A stretch of DNA of 64,000 nucleotides from Desulfurivibrio dismutans (GTDB taxonomy: Bacteria; Desulfobacterota; Desulfobulbia; Desulfobulbales; Desulfurivibrionaceae), in assembly GCF_029210385.1 (NCBI RefSeq), contig NZ_JARGDQ010000004.1:1-64000 (forward strand). Reading direction: 5' to 3'. Positions within the stretch are counted from its first letter, which is position 1, and every line of letters starts with the position of its first letter. The notes under the pieces are model-generated. The model did not search any database. It saw only the letters and a list, made by a program, of their open reading frames with translations, and was not told the DNA's origin. Below, in pieces: positions 7,657-15,885 of the stretch. The position numbers and the translations under genes are program-made.

Positions 7657-7754
7657 GGCGGGCCGACGGAGCAGGAGCTGACAAACAGCTTAGGCCGCTG
7701 ACTGCGGGTGGACGATATTTTCGGCCGGCTGTCAACTTACAAGGAGGCAAGAAC

Positions 7755-8177
7755 ATGGGCAAGCAAACCACCACTACCCTGGAGATCAACTGCCGGGGCC
7801 GGGGGCTGTTCGAGTTTACCGACCGGGTGCGGTCCTTTGTAGCCGAAAGCGACATCGGCCAGGGGTTGTTGACCCTGTTTTGCCGCCACACCTCGGCTTC
7901 CCTGCTGATCCAGGAAAACGCCGACCCCGATGTCTGCCACGACCTGGAGTCCTTTTTCGCGGCCCTGTCGCCGGACGGCCAACCCGGCTGGCGCCACCGC
8001 AGCGAAGGCCCGGACGACATGTCGGCCCATATCCGCGGCGCCCTGACCCAGACCTCGTTGAGTATTCCGGTGCTCGACGGCCGCCCGGCCCTGGGCACCT
8101 GGCAGGGCATCTACCTGTGGGAACACCGCACCAGTCCCCACCGCCGCCAGGTGGTCCTGCACCTGCTGGGCGAATAA
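7755..8177 (+). CDS. yjbQ: YjbQ/UPF0047 family protein
   Basis: This 140-residue protein is complete for the UPF0047 family. It shows the LTLFCRHTSASLLIQENADPDV-type core and the terminal GTWQGIYLWEHR signature, with conserved His residues forming the putative active site. E. coli YjbQ has weak thiamin-phosphate synthase activity, and the family role remains uncertain. AAGGAGG at 7741-7747 fixes the ATG at 7755. It is followed after 4 nt by the pseudouridine synthase, so the two genes are probably co-transcribed. Confidence 0.9.
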   Translation: MGKQTTTTLEINCRGRGLFEFTDRVRSFVAESDIGQGLLTLFCRHTSASLLIQENADPDVCHDLESFFAALSPDGQPGWRHRSEGPDDMSAHIRGALTQTSLSIPVLDGRPALGTWQGIYLWEHRTSPHRRQVVLHLLGE

Positions 8178-8181
8178 TTTC

Positions 8182-9171
8182 ATGACTGGTATAGGGATGA
8201 CGAACCGTATTGTGAAGCCGATCGGGCCGGAAAGAGTTTGTGCGGTGCGGATCGAGGCCGGCCGGGCCGGGGGAACGGTGCTGGATTTTGTCGCCGGGCG
8301 GTTTACCTATCTGACTCGGGAGCAGTGGCAGGGGGAACTGGCCGCCGGACGCCTGCGGGTAAACGGCGAGCCGGTGGCCCCGGAGCAAGTTCTTGCCGCC
8401 GCCGACCGGGTTTCCTACCAGGGAGCGGAGTTGGCGGAGCCGCCGGTGGCCTCGGACTTCAGCGTGGTTTATGAGGATGATGATCTGCTGGTGGTGAACA
8501 AACCGGCCCCCTTGCCCTGTCATCCCGGCGGGCGTTATTTCCGCCATACCCTTTGGTGGCTGCTGCGGGAGAGGGGAGGGCTGGACCAGCCCCATTTGGT
8601 CAACCGGCTGGATCGGGAAACCTCCGGCCTGCTGGTGGTGGCCAAAAACCGGGCGGCGGCCCGGGACTGCGCCCGGCAATGGCAGGAGCAGCAGGTTGAG
8701 AAAAAATACCTGGTCCTGGTGGAGGGCGAGTTCCCCCCCGACGAACAGGCGGCCACCGGCTTCCTGGCCCCGGACCCGAACAGCCGGATTCGCAAGAAAA
8801 GCCGGTTTTTCCCCCAGGGCCAGCCGGTTCCCGCCGGGGCCGTGCCATGCGCCACCCATTTCCGGCGTCTCGCCTTTCAGCTAGGCATCAGCCTGCTGGA
8901 GGCCCGGCCACTGACCGGGCGTTGCCACCAGATTCGCGCCACCCTTTGCAGTCTGGGCTCTCCGGTGGTGGGCGACAAAATCTACGGCCCGGATGAAGAG
9001 TTATTCCTCCGCTTCCTGGCCGACCACCTGACCCCCGCCGACCACCACCAATTGCGACTGCCCCGCCAGGCCCTGCACAGTGCCGGCCTGAAAATGCGCC
9101 ATCCTGCCGATCAGCGCCCCCTGGAGTTTTCCTGCCCGCTACCCCCGCAAATGGCTGCACTGTTCCCGTAG
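8182..9171 (+). CDS. RluA-family pseudouridine synthase
   Basis: This 329-residue RluA-type enzyme would isomerise uridine in rRNA or tRNA. It has an S4-like N-terminal region (about residues 30-75), VVYEDDDLLVVNKPAPLPCHPGG and the catalytic HLVNRLDRETSGLL, whose Asp is the nucleophile. LEARPLTGRCHQIRA is another family motif. The starts at 8182 and 8197 are both possible. A 95-bp near-copy of its 3' end (QALHSAGLKMRHPAD region) occurs at 25187-25283. Confidence 0.9.
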   Translation: MTGIGMTNRIVKPIGPERVCAVRIEAGRAGGTVLDFVAGRFTYLTREQWQGELAAGRLRVNGEPVAPEQVLAAADRVSYQGAELAEPPVASDFSVVYEDDDLLVVNKPAPLPCHPGGRYFRHTLWWLLRERGGLDQPHLVNRLDRETSGLLVVAKNRAAARDCARQWQEQQVEKKYLVLVEGEFPPDEQAATGFLAPDPNSRIRKKSRFFPQGQPVPAGAVPCATHFRRLAFQLGISLLEARPLTGRCHQIRATLCSLGSPVVGDKIYGPDEELFLRFLADHLTPADHHQLRLPRQALHSAGLKMRHPADQRPLEFSCPLPPQMAALFP

Positions 9172-9213
9172 CCATCCCGGCCGGTGCCAGAAACAAAAAC
9201 AATCGCGTTCAGC

Positions 9214-9393
9214 TCAATTTTCGCCGGGTGTTCGGTTGGGTGTTTGGTCTTGCATCAGGGCGGCTACCTCGGCCATGCGCCGGCCAAGGTTTCTGGCGGT
9301 GGCAATACCCATGGTGTCGCCCTGGTAGCCATCGGGATGGTTGGCCCAGCCGGTTCCGCCGAAATGATCGCCATCGCCGATAATCCTGCAATC
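9214..9393 (-). pseudogene. C-terminal fragment of a flavodoxin-like oxidoreductase
   Basis: On the minus strand an open frame encodes RIIGDGDHFGGTGWANHPDG, then YQGDTMGIATARNLGRRMAEV, and stops at 9214. This resembles the C-terminal tail of flavodoxin/NAD(P)H-dependent FMN reductase family proteins, where a Gly-rich loop precedes an ARxLGRRxAE helix. An in-frame stop lies shortly upstream and there is no start or RBS, so only the tail of a former gene is left. Family assignment is tentative. Confidence 0.4.
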
Positions 9394-9472
9394 TAAGTGA
9401 TTATAAAACTGAGGTCAAGATTGGGCGTCCACCATTTGCGGCTGCCCGGTCTGACCCTTTCGCCCGTCGGGC

Positions 9473-9838
9473 TTATGAAAGCAGGTCTCGTTTCTTTTCC
9501 TCAAATTCCTCCTTGTCAATTTCTCCGCGGGCGTAGCGGGACTTCAGAATTTCCAGGGACGGCGGCTGTGAAGACGAAGATCCGGACGACGCGGAGCGGG
9601 TCTGGATCAGCAGCCATTTGATCAGCAGGATCAGGCCGAAGATAACCAGGGCCCAGAAGATCAGCACGAGGATCACCCCCAGCCACCCCATGCCCCCCAT
9701 GCCTCCCATCATGCCAAACCCCATGGGTGATTCCCGGTATGGTCCCCACTGGGCCAGGGCCTTCCCGGCTACCAGAAGGAAGGCGGTACCAATGATAATC
9801 ACGACTGACCAGTATGTTGCGATGGTTCTCTTCTTCAT
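9473..9838 (-). CDS. SHOCT-domain membrane protein
   Basis: This 121-residue protein begins MKKRTIATYW, chosen because GGAGG lies just upstream; the longer frame to 9877 lacks an RBS. There are two hydrophobic segments (about residues 8-28 and 48-72) separated by a Met/Gly-rich linker (MGFGMMGGMGGMG). A C-terminal SHOCT motif follows: LEILKSRYARGEIDKEEFEEKKRDL. SHOCT helices are thought to mediate oligomerisation or binding. It is divergent from the sigma-factor gene. Confidence 0.8.
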   Translation of the reverse strand: MKKRTIATYWSVVIIIGTAFLLVAGKALAQWGPYRESPMGFGMMGGMGGMGWLGVILVLIFWALVIFGLILLIKWLLIQTRSASSGSSSSQPPSLEILKSRYARGEIDKEEFEEKKRDLLS

Positions 9839-10010
9839 GTTTCGTTCCTCCGTGGTTGTTTTTGCCGTTTCCCGCAAGGGTGTTTCGGGAAAACATGCAT
9901 CAGTTACATCGTGGCAGGCTCAAGGGGTGCTGTAAAGCAGTTTTCAACCCTTGACCTGGGTCAAGGCTTACCCTTCTCTTCACGGTTAAAATCATTTTCG
10001 CTTTTCTTTT

Positions 10011-10044
10011 TTGCCGCTTGTTTTTGTCACAAAAACGGCGGCAA
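10011..10044. promoter_or_regulatory. Near-perfect hairpin between divergent genes
   Basis: TTGCCGC (10011-10017) pairs with GCGGCAA (10038-10044), and the inner GTTTTTG/CAAAAAC (10020-10026/10030-10036) pairs across a TCA loop. It lies in the 5' region of the short sigma-factor gene and upstream of the SHOCT gene. It may be an operator or a leader structure; there is no T-run on the plus strand. Confidence 0.5.
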
Positions 10045-10082
10045 TAGCGTCTAATGGTTGAGAAGGAGGAATGTGGTCGGCA

Positions 10083-10487
10083 ATGAGTCTTGAGGATCGT
10101 AGTGATGAAGAGTTGATGGCGGCCTATGCCGTCGGCGATCTGGATGCCTTTGCCGTGCTGTATGCCAGACACCGGGGGAGAATTCTGGGTTATCTGTTCA
10201 GCCGGTTGGCGGGTAGGGACGAATCCGAAGAGGTCTTCCAGAAAGTTTTTGCCCGGTTGCATGGGGTGCGGCAAAAATATCGGGTCGGCACCCCCTTCCT
10301 GCCCTGGGTGTTTGTGCTGGTGCGCAATGTGCTGATCGACCACGTGCGCGAGGCGCAGCGGCGCCGACGGCGGTTGGTGTATTCGGAAGAGGCGGTAATG
10401 GGGGCCGCAGTCCCGGAGACGGTGGCGGGGGGCGGCTGGCTGCGGCGGACTTTTGGCCGCTTCCGGCCGGTCCTGGGCCAGGCCTGA
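10083..10487 (+). CDS. ECF-like sigma factor with region 2 only
   Basis: The first 100 residues form a recognisable sigma-70 region 2: LMAAYAVGDLDAFAVLYARHRGRILGYLFSRL, then ESEEVFQKVFARLH and PFLPWVFVLVRNVLIDHVRE. After this the protein ends within about 35 residues (GGGWLRRTFGRFRPVLGQA). The helix-turn-helix region 4 needed for -35 recognition is absent. AAGGAGG (10063-10069) serves ATG 10083 with a long spacer; ATG 10071 is also in frame. It could be a truncated gene or a sigma-like regulator. Confidence 0.7.
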   Translation: MSLEDRSDEELMAAYAVGDLDAFAVLYARHRGRILGYLFSRLAGRDESEEVFQKVFARLHGVRQKYRVGTPFLPWVFVLVRNVLIDHVREAQRRRRRLVYSEEAVMGAAVPETVAGGGWLRRTFGRFRPVLGQA

Positions 10488-10508
10488 CCCATTGCCCCCA
10501 AAAAAGGC

Positions 10509-10548
10509 GGCGCCGGTCAGTATGCAAAGGGAAACTGACCGGCGCCGC
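10509..10548 (-). terminator. Rho-independent terminator for the DUF6448 gene
   Basis: A perfect 14-bp stem, CGGCGCCGGTCAGT with ACTGACCGGCGCCG, encloses a 12-nt loop. Read on the minus strand it is followed by a T-run (A7 at 10500-10506 on plus), so it terminates the gene ending at 10574. It also sits after the convergent sigma-factor gene. Confidence 0.85.
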
Positions 10549-10573
10549 TCTGGTTAATTGCCGCCAGCTGTGG

Positions 10574-11164
10574 TTAATGGGCGTGATCGCCGCTGATAAC
10601 GCCCACGATTCCTTCCACGAAATGGACATACTGCACATAAGCCTCGACAAATTCCCGCCCGGCTTCCGGACTTCGCCCCGCCGACTTTTTCTTGGCCAGG
10701 GCCCGGCTGAAACGTTCCCGCATTTCCCGGCCCACATGGTCGGCCACGTGAGTAGCCAGTTCATCCACCGAACCCTCGGCCAGGGCCGCATCCGCCCGGG
10801 CGATGGGACCGGGAATGGTGCCGGCCGCTTTGATGCCGGTGTAGGGGGCGCCTTCACTGGCCCGATGTAGTCTTACCAGGGTCTCCAGAAAATAATTGTC
10901 GGCCACCTCCCGGGCCTCCTCTCCCAGCTCTCGAACCTGCATGGTTTTGGCAAAGGTTTGGTGAATCTGTTCCTCATGCTCCGGTAGCACCCATTTCAGC
11001 AGGGGCTGCGGATCGCCGGCGGCCATGGCCTGACGGGCTTCGACAACCACCGGGCCGTCCAGGGCGTCACAGTGGGCGGTGGCGGTGTGCGGCGCCAGCA
11101 GAGTAACGGCCAGCAACAGGGCCGAGATCATTTTTTGCCAATGGGTGATTTTTCCTGACATCAT
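10574..11164 (-). CDS. DUF6448 family exported protein
   Basis: This 196-residue protein has an N-terminal signal peptide (hydrophobic ISALLLAVTLLAPHTATA). The mature part begins HCDALDGPVVVEARQAM, characteristic of DUF6448 proteins. Helical segments follow, with histidines in LVRLHRASEGAPYTG, HVADHVGREM and the C-terminal SGDHAH. A periplasmic location is likely; the function is not known. GGAGG upstream supports the ATG at 11164 or 11161. Confidence 0.75.
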   Translation of the reverse strand: MMSGKITHWQKMISALLLAVTLLAPHTATAHCDALDGPVVVEARQAMAAGDPQPLLKWVLPEHEEQIHQTFAKTMQVRELGEEAREVADNYFLETLVRLHRASEGAPYTGIKAAGTIPGPIARADAALAEGSVDELATHVADHVGREMRERFSRALAKKKSAGRSPEAGREFVEAYVQYVHFVEGIVGVISGDHAH

Positions 11165-11295
11165 CTTTTTCCTCCAGGTTTTAATTTGTTCAGCAAACGC
11201 ATTCCAGATTTGATAACCTGTAAAACGTTCACGCTTGGGTGGTCCGGTGGACCCGATAATTCCAGGGACTCATAAAGTCACAACGCCGCCACCGG

Positions 11296-11361
11296 CAGTT
11301 TTGTGACAACCGGCGAAAAAAAATCAACCGGCTTTGTTCGGTTGTCCCTGGGGCCGGCTCA
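11296..11361. repeat. Dispersed 66-bp repeat, copy 1
   Basis: The segment CAGTTTTGTGACAACCGGCG through GGTTGTCCCTGGGGCCGGCT recurs at 25301-25367 with few differences. It contains a GACAACC/GGTTGTC dyad (11305-11311/11340-11346). Both copies lie 35-60 bp upstream of a protein start (EamA here, DUF1566 there), so it may carry a promoter or regulatory site as well as being a small mobile repeat. Confidence 0.75.
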
Positions 11362-11396
11362 TCAGCGGTTTATTATACCGGGAGAGGGTTTACGGA

Positions 11397-12350
11397 ATGG
11401 CAAGGAGTTCGCCTGCCCCGTCGGGGTTGATTTCATCAGACAAAATGGTGGGTCTGAGTACCACTTTCGTGGTGCTGGCGGCGCTATGCTGGGGGTTGTC
11501 AGGCGGGATCGGCGGTATTCTCACCGGCCAGGGCTGGGACCCGGTGGTGGTGTCGCTCTACCGGGGCGCGATCGGGTTTTTGTTCGTTCTCGTCTGGCTG
11601 GCCTTGCGCCCGCGCGGCAGCGGCCTGGCAAATCGCCGGTTATGGTTCTGGTCGGTGATCGCCGGGGTGGGGGTTGCCGGCAACTTCGCCTTTTATTTTG
11701 TAAGTATTGCGGAGGGCAGTGTCGCGGTTGCCGCGACCCTGATGTACTGCGCCCCGGTGTTCGTCTACCTCGTCTCCTTCACTCTCAAGCTCGAGAGGCC
11801 CACGCTGTTCAAGTGGGCCGCCATCGCGCTGGTAATGCTTGGGGTGGTGCTGCTGACCGGTATTTACGAGATTGGAGCGGGGGAGGTCACGCCGCTTGCC
11901 GCCGGTGCCGGGTTGCTTTCCGGTCTGTCCTACGCGGTATTCATTTTCGGCTTCAAGTATGCGGCCCCCCACGGTAGCCCCCAGGCGATTCTGGTGATAG
12001 CGTTCGCGGTCCTTGCCGCCATCCTCGTCGGGCTGGCCGATGCCGATCAGACCGCGGCCGTGCTGCAAACGTCAAGTTGGCCACTGTTCGTGGCATTGGG
12101 GGTGGTTGGCGCCGGTTTGTCGTTCATTCTCTACATCGTCGGTTTGAAGCATACCGCCCCGGCAGTGGCGTCTGTGGTGGCGATGGTCGAGCCGGTCACC
12201 GCATCGCTGTTTGGCGTGGTGGTCTTAAATGAAAGCCTGGCCGCCTTGCAGATTTTTGGCATGGGACTGATTTTGGTCACGGTTACCGCGCTGAGCGTAA
12301 ATTCGAGCGCTAAAAGCAAGGCTCTTGCGCCCCGGCCAAGTGTTGAGTAG
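11397..12350 (+). CDS. EamA/DMT-family transporter
   Basis: This 317-residue protein has ten predicted hydrophobic segments in two EamA halves (about residues 20-150 and 165-300), with the family motifs ALCWGLSG near the start and AMVEPVTASLFGVVVLNE near the end. It would export a small metabolite or amino acid across the inner membrane; the substrate cannot be read. ATG 11397 is favoured by GGAGAGG at 11381-11387; ATG 11445 is possible. The last three bases overlap a remnant of a DUF4160/DUF2442 junction. Confidence 0.88.
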   Translation: MARSSPAPSGLISSDKMVGLSTTFVVLAALCWGLSGGIGGILTGQGWDPVVVSLYRGAIGFLFVLVWLALRPRGSGLANRRLWFWSVIAGVGVAGNFAFYFVSIAEGSVAVAATLMYCAPVFVYLVSFTLKLERPTLFKWAAIALVMLGVVLLTGIYEIGAGEVTPLAAGAGLLSGLSYAVFIFGFKYAAPHGSPQAILVIAFAVLAAILVGLADADQTAAVLQTSSWPLFVALGVVGAGLSFILYIVGLKHTAPAVASVVAMVEPVTASLFGVVVLNESLAALQIFGMGLILVTVTALSVNSSAKSKALAPRPSVE

Positions 12351-12395
12351 CGTTTGGCAACGCCGCTTTGGCGGTTGAGGTCACAAATAATTGCA
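12349..12395 (+). pseudogene. Remnant of a DUF4160/DUF2442 junction
   Basis: AGCGTTTGGCAACGCCGCTT and the following GGCGGTTGAGGTCACA match the overlap of the DUF4160 and DUF2442 genes at 173-209. The frames encode WQRRFGG-stop (DUF4160 end) and GNAALAVEVTN (DUF2442 start). Only about 40 bp remain, squeezed between eamA and the next RBS. Confidence 0.7.
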
Positions 12396-12420
12396 GTCAC
12401 CGATTACCAGGAGGTGTGCC

Positions 12421-12573
12421 ATGCAACTTACCAGCCCTGCCTTTGCCCATGAGGCCCTGATTCCGGCCCGTTATACCTGCCGAATTGAAGTTGATCAGCG
12501 GCGGAAGCCCGATTCCCTGATGACAATCTGCTCCGGTTGCACCACTGAACAACCCACAGGCAAGGAGAGATGA
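12421..12573 (+). pseudogene. N-terminal fragment of a YbhB/YbcL (PEBP-like) gene
   Basis: After AGGAGGTGTGCC the frame opens MQLTSPAFAHEALIPARYTC, the diagnostic start of YbhB/YbcL Raf-kinase-inhibitor-like proteins, which normally run to 150-180 residues. Similarity stops after residue 20 (no DG-x-D-x-SPPL), and the remaining 30 residues are unrelated. It ends 1 nt before the dehydrogenase ATG, so the fragment may still be translated as a leader for that gene. Confidence 0.6.
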
Positions 12574-12574
12574 A

Positions 12575-13981
12575 ATGCAGAAAAAAGTGGATGTAGTCAT
12601 CATCGGGGCGGGCAGCGCCGGTCTCTCGGCGGTGAGTGAAGTCAAAAAAAAGACCGACAACTTTGTCCTGATCAACCAGGGCCACTACGGCACCAGTTGC
12701 GCTCGGATCGCCTGCATGCCCACCAAGGCTCTGGTCGAGGCGGCCAGAGCCTGTCGGGTACGGCATTTGCTCAAGGAAATGGGGGTGGGTGGCACACACG
12801 GGTTGACCATCGACCGCCGGAAGATATTCGAACATGTCCGCCGGTTGCGGGATGGTTTTACCAACGGCATGATCGAGTCCACCGAAAAACTGGGCGACAG
12901 GAATATCACCGGCCGCGCCAGCTTCATCGATCCTGAAACCATTGAGGTTGAGGGCCGTACCATCAAAACCTCCCGGACCATCATCGCCACCGGCTCAAGC
13001 TCGATCGTGCCCTCTGCCTGGCAGGAACTCGGTGACCGGATCATTACCAGCGAGGAAATTTTCGAACTTACCGACTTGCCAGACACCATGGCGGTTATCG
13101 GCCTGGGGCCGACCGGCCTGGAAATGGCCCAGGCCTTGGCGCGGCTGGGGGTCCGGGTGATTGGGGTTGAACAGGGGGAGACCATCGGCGGCCTTTCCGA
13201 TCCCGAGGTTTCCGCCGCCATGGTGGAGATCCTGCGCCGTGAAATGACGATCCTTACCGGGGTGACGGCGGAATTGGCGGCGGCGGCAGGATTGGAAATC
13301 ACCATCGGAAATGAAAAGCTGCCGGTAGCAAAAGCGCTGATTGCCATGGGCCGACGGCCGAATCTTCAGCACCTGGGGTTGGAAAATCTGGGCCTGAAAA
13401 TCGATGACCGCGGCCGGATCCCCTGCGATCCTGCCACCATGCAGGTAGCGAACCTGCCGGTTTTCATCGCCGGCGATGCCGACAGCAACCGGCCGCTGCT
13501 CCACGAAGCCATCGATGAAGGCCGCATCGCCGGCTACAATTCGGTCCGTAAACAGACGGAATGCTTTCAACGGCGAATTCCGCTGGCCATCACCTTTTCC
13601 GAACCCGATATCGTCAGTGTCGGCCGGCGTTATGAACAGCTCGGAGCGCATGAAGAATTGGTGGTCGGCAGCCATGATTTTGCCGGTCAGTCTCGAGCCC
13701 GCATGAATAACAGCGACCAAGGGAGTATTCGCATTTATGGCCGCCGGACGGACGGTTTGATACTGGGGGCGGAAATGGCGATCCCGGCTGGCGAGCATGT
13801 CGGCCATCTGTTTGCCTTTGCCATCCAGAAAAAGGCCACGGTTGCCGATTTGCTCCGGATGCCATTTTACCACCCCGTAATTGAGGAGGGGGTGCAGAGT
13901 GCCCTCCGGGATTTGCATAACCAGACCAACCAGGCCGGGGTCTCGGGAATTGAACTGCTGCTCTGTCATAGCTCGAAATAA
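12575..13981 (+). CDS. Dihydrolipoamide dehydrogenase-like flavoprotein
   Basis: This 468-residue class I pyridine nucleotide-disulfide oxidoreductase has an FAD-binding VVIIGAGSAGLSA (8-20), a redox disulfide CARIAC (CxxxxC, about 44-49), an NAD site VIGLGPTGLEMA, a second FAD motif VFIAGDAD, and the C-terminal dimer segment FYHPVIEEGVQSALRDL with the catalytic His-x-Pro/Glu region. No other 2-oxoacid dehydrogenase subunit is nearby. It may be a lipoamide dehydrogenase or a related disulfide/mercuric-type reductase. Confidence 0.85.
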   Translation: MQKKVDVVIIGAGSAGLSAVSEVKKKTDNFVLINQGHYGTSCARIACMPTKALVEAARACRVRHLLKEMGVGGTHGLTIDRRKIFEHVRRLRDGFTNGMIESTEKLGDRNITGRASFIDPETIEVEGRTIKTSRTIIATGSSSIVPSAWQELGDRIITSEEIFELTDLPDTMAVIGLGPTGLEMAQALARLGVRVIGVEQGETIGGLSDPEVSAAMVEILRREMTILTGVTAELAAAAGLEITIGNEKLPVAKALIAMGRRPNLQHLGLENLGLKIDDRGRIPCDPATMQVANLPVFIAGDADSNRPLLHEAIDEGRIAGYNSVRKQTECFQRRIPLAITFSEPDIVSVGRRYEQLGAHEELVVGSHDFAGQSRARMNNSDQGSIRIYGRRTDGLILGAEMAIPAGEHVGHLFAFAIQKKATVADLLRMPFYHPVIEEGVQSALRDLHNQTNQAGVSGIELLLCHSSK

Positions 13982-14017
13982 GCGATTACTTATCACTTTA
14001 TCGCTATCACTTTCCTG

Positions 14018-15451
14018 TCACCTACCGGGCAACAACCCCCGGGAATCATTCGAGCCAGGGGAAGATAACTCCGCGCGAAATCTCGGCAAAGCCTCAGGAT
14101 AATTATCACGGATAAACTCGATCATTTCCTCTCGAACCTGGCAGCGCAAATCCCATGCGGAACCTGCATCCGCCGCACTGACCAGGATTCGCAGTTGAAG
14201 TGTCCGCTCCAATGCATCGGTGACCTGAAGGACCTTGACCTTCTTATCCCACTTTGGAGCATGCTCCAGAATCCGATCCATTGCCCCGCGCATCTCCGAA
14301 ATCGGCACCGTGTAATCCACGTGCAGGAAGACCGATCCAAGGATGTCGGCTGAGGTTCGTGTCCAGTTCTGAAACGGCTGTGTAATGAAATAATCGATTG
14401 GCAGAACCAGACGGCGCAGGTCCCAGATGCGGACGACAACGTAAGTGAGCGTGATCTCCTCGATCCTTCCCCACTCGTTCTCGACGATGACGACGTCGTC
14501 CAGGCGAATCGGCTGCGTGATCGCGATCTGGAAGCCTGCCAATAACGTACCGAGACTCCTCTGAGCAGCGAACCCAATGATAATACCTGCAATACCGGCG
14601 GAAGCCAGAATGCTCGTACCAAAGCGACGCAACGGCTCGAAAACCATCAGGATCGACGCCAACGCAAAGATACTGATGGCCACCAGAGCAACCTTCTTCA
14701 GCACGGTCACCTGAGTGTGCAGTTTTCGGGCCTGCAGGTTGTCGGCCACATCCACCGGGAAACCTGCGAGTATCCCCTCTTCCAGCGCACGCACAACTTG
14801 GAAAAGAATCGCGGAGATAAAAACGACAAACAGCACACTCAGACCCGTCCGGAAATGGATGACCGCCTCTGCAGTGATCGGGAAGAGCGGCAGACCTACA
14901 ATGATCGCGACAAGTGGCAAAATGAGTCGCAGCGTTCGGCCCACGAGCGGTGACAGGATCATGTCCCATCTGCTGCCGGTCTCGTTCGCCTTCTGGCGCA
15001 GAACAACGTCGAGCGCATCGATCATCCGAAAAAGGAACCAGACGAGGATCACAAAAAATCCGACGTCCCTGACCCAATCGATAACAACGAGGACCAACGG
15101 GGTTTCCTCCAGCTCACGCAAAGTGAGCAGCAGGACGGTGAACGCGAGGTACAAGCCGTAAACCCAGACGAGCACAGCCAACGGAGCAAGCGCTGCGCCC
15201 AGAAACAAATCAAACCACTTTCGGGCGTCCCGTTCATGTTGAGGTTCAGCAGAAACTTCGACCGCGTCTCGTCGTAGTTTCATTCGAATGACCCAGTGAA
15301 CCCCCAGGTGAATCAACTGGGCCGCCATCGTGATAGACAGAAAGGCAAGTAGATTCCACCACGTGACCGCGGCAAACACTTCTTGTCCGAGCCAAGGGAT
15401 CCGCGCCTCCCAGCTTTCCTTCGCCTGAAGAAAAAAAGAAATGAGCATCAT
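14018..15451 (-). CDS. MscS-family mechanosensitive channel
   Basis: This protein of about 477 residues has roughly five N-terminal hydrophobic segments. The MscS pore helix and beta domain follow (GIAGIIIGFAAQRSLGTLLAG, then DDVVIVENEWGRIEEITLTYV and WDLRRLVLPIDYF) and then the C-terminal alpha/beta domain. It would open under membrane tension and release solutes on osmotic downshift. ATG 15451/15448 is favoured; a GTG at 15466 is in frame. The 5' end abuts a decayed copy of the glgX start. Codon usage looks less GC-biased than its neighbours. Confidence 0.85.
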   Translation of the reverse strand: MMLISFFLQAKESWEARIPWLGQEVFAAVTWWNLLAFLSITMAAQLIHLGVHWVIRMKLRRDAVEVSAEPQHERDARKWFDLFLGAALAPLAVLVWVYGLYLAFTVLLLTLRELEETPLVLVVIDWVRDVGFFVILVWFLFRMIDALDVVLRQKANETGSRWDMILSPLVGRTLRLILPLVAIIVGLPLFPITAEAVIHFRTGLSVLFVVFISAILFQVVRALEEGILAGFPVDVADNLQARKLHTQVTVLKKVALVAISIFALASILMVFEPLRRFGTSILASAGIAGIIIGFAAQRSLGTLLAGFQIAITQPIRLDDVVIVENEWGRIEEITLTYVVVRIWDLRRLVLPIDYFITQPFQNWTRTSADILGSVFLHVDYTVPISEMRGAMDRILEHAPKWDKKVKVLQVTDALERTLQLRILVSAADAGSAWDLRCQVREEMIEFIRDNYPEALPRFRAELSSPGSNDSRGLLPGR

Positions 15452-15452
15452 T

Positions 15453-15580
15453 TCACCGCCTGACACAACACTGCCCGGGACGGATATTAAGACCGCTCAT
15501 AACGTGCCTCCAATGAGTTGCAGGGGAAATTACCGGGGCGCCTGATAATGGCGACACCGGTTTATTAACTCCATCATTGT
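15453..15580 (-). pseudogene. Remnant of a second glgX 5' end and leader
   Basis: From the minus-strand ATG at 15500 the frame reads MSGLNIRPGQ and then stops at 15453. The intact glgX at 19760 starts MSSLKVWPGK, and RPGQ-PYPLGAT is the usual GlgX start. The next 80 bp upstream (AACGTGCCTC... TACCGGGGCG... GGCGACACCGG) are clearly homologous to the glgX leader at 19758-19860. The rest of this glgX copy has been replaced by the mscS gene. Confidence 0.7.
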
Positions 15581-15885
15581 TGAAGAGGCCCGGAAATGTC
15601 AACGCTGTTTTCTGTTGTCTTCCGCAGTCATTATTCAATTCCGGTCTTTTACTTTACAGATTTGTGAACACAATTTCTGTGCCGTTTCCGGAATAATGAA
15701 CTGCAGCAGTACGGATTACCGAGCACAGTCATTCAGTACCATCTTCTTTCGTCGGCAAATTATTGATATACCAAGTGTTTTTGTTTGGCACATCATGGCA
15801 CATATCGTGCAGCATAAACCTTGGCCAGAAGGTAAAGCGGTGCGGGATAGAGTATCAAAAAATAAAAACATCTTGGAGATATCTT
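15581..15885 (+). promoter_or_regulatory. sodC upstream region with sigma-54-like promoter
   Basis: This AT-rich region has no credible gene. TGGCACATATCGTGCA at 15796-15811 preserves the GG-N10-GC spacing of a sigma-54 (-24/-12) promoter and most of the consensus (TGGCAC-N5-TTGCA with one T to G change). It is 75 nt upstream of the sodC ATG. GGAG at 15875-15878 is the sodC RBS. Confidence 0.4.
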
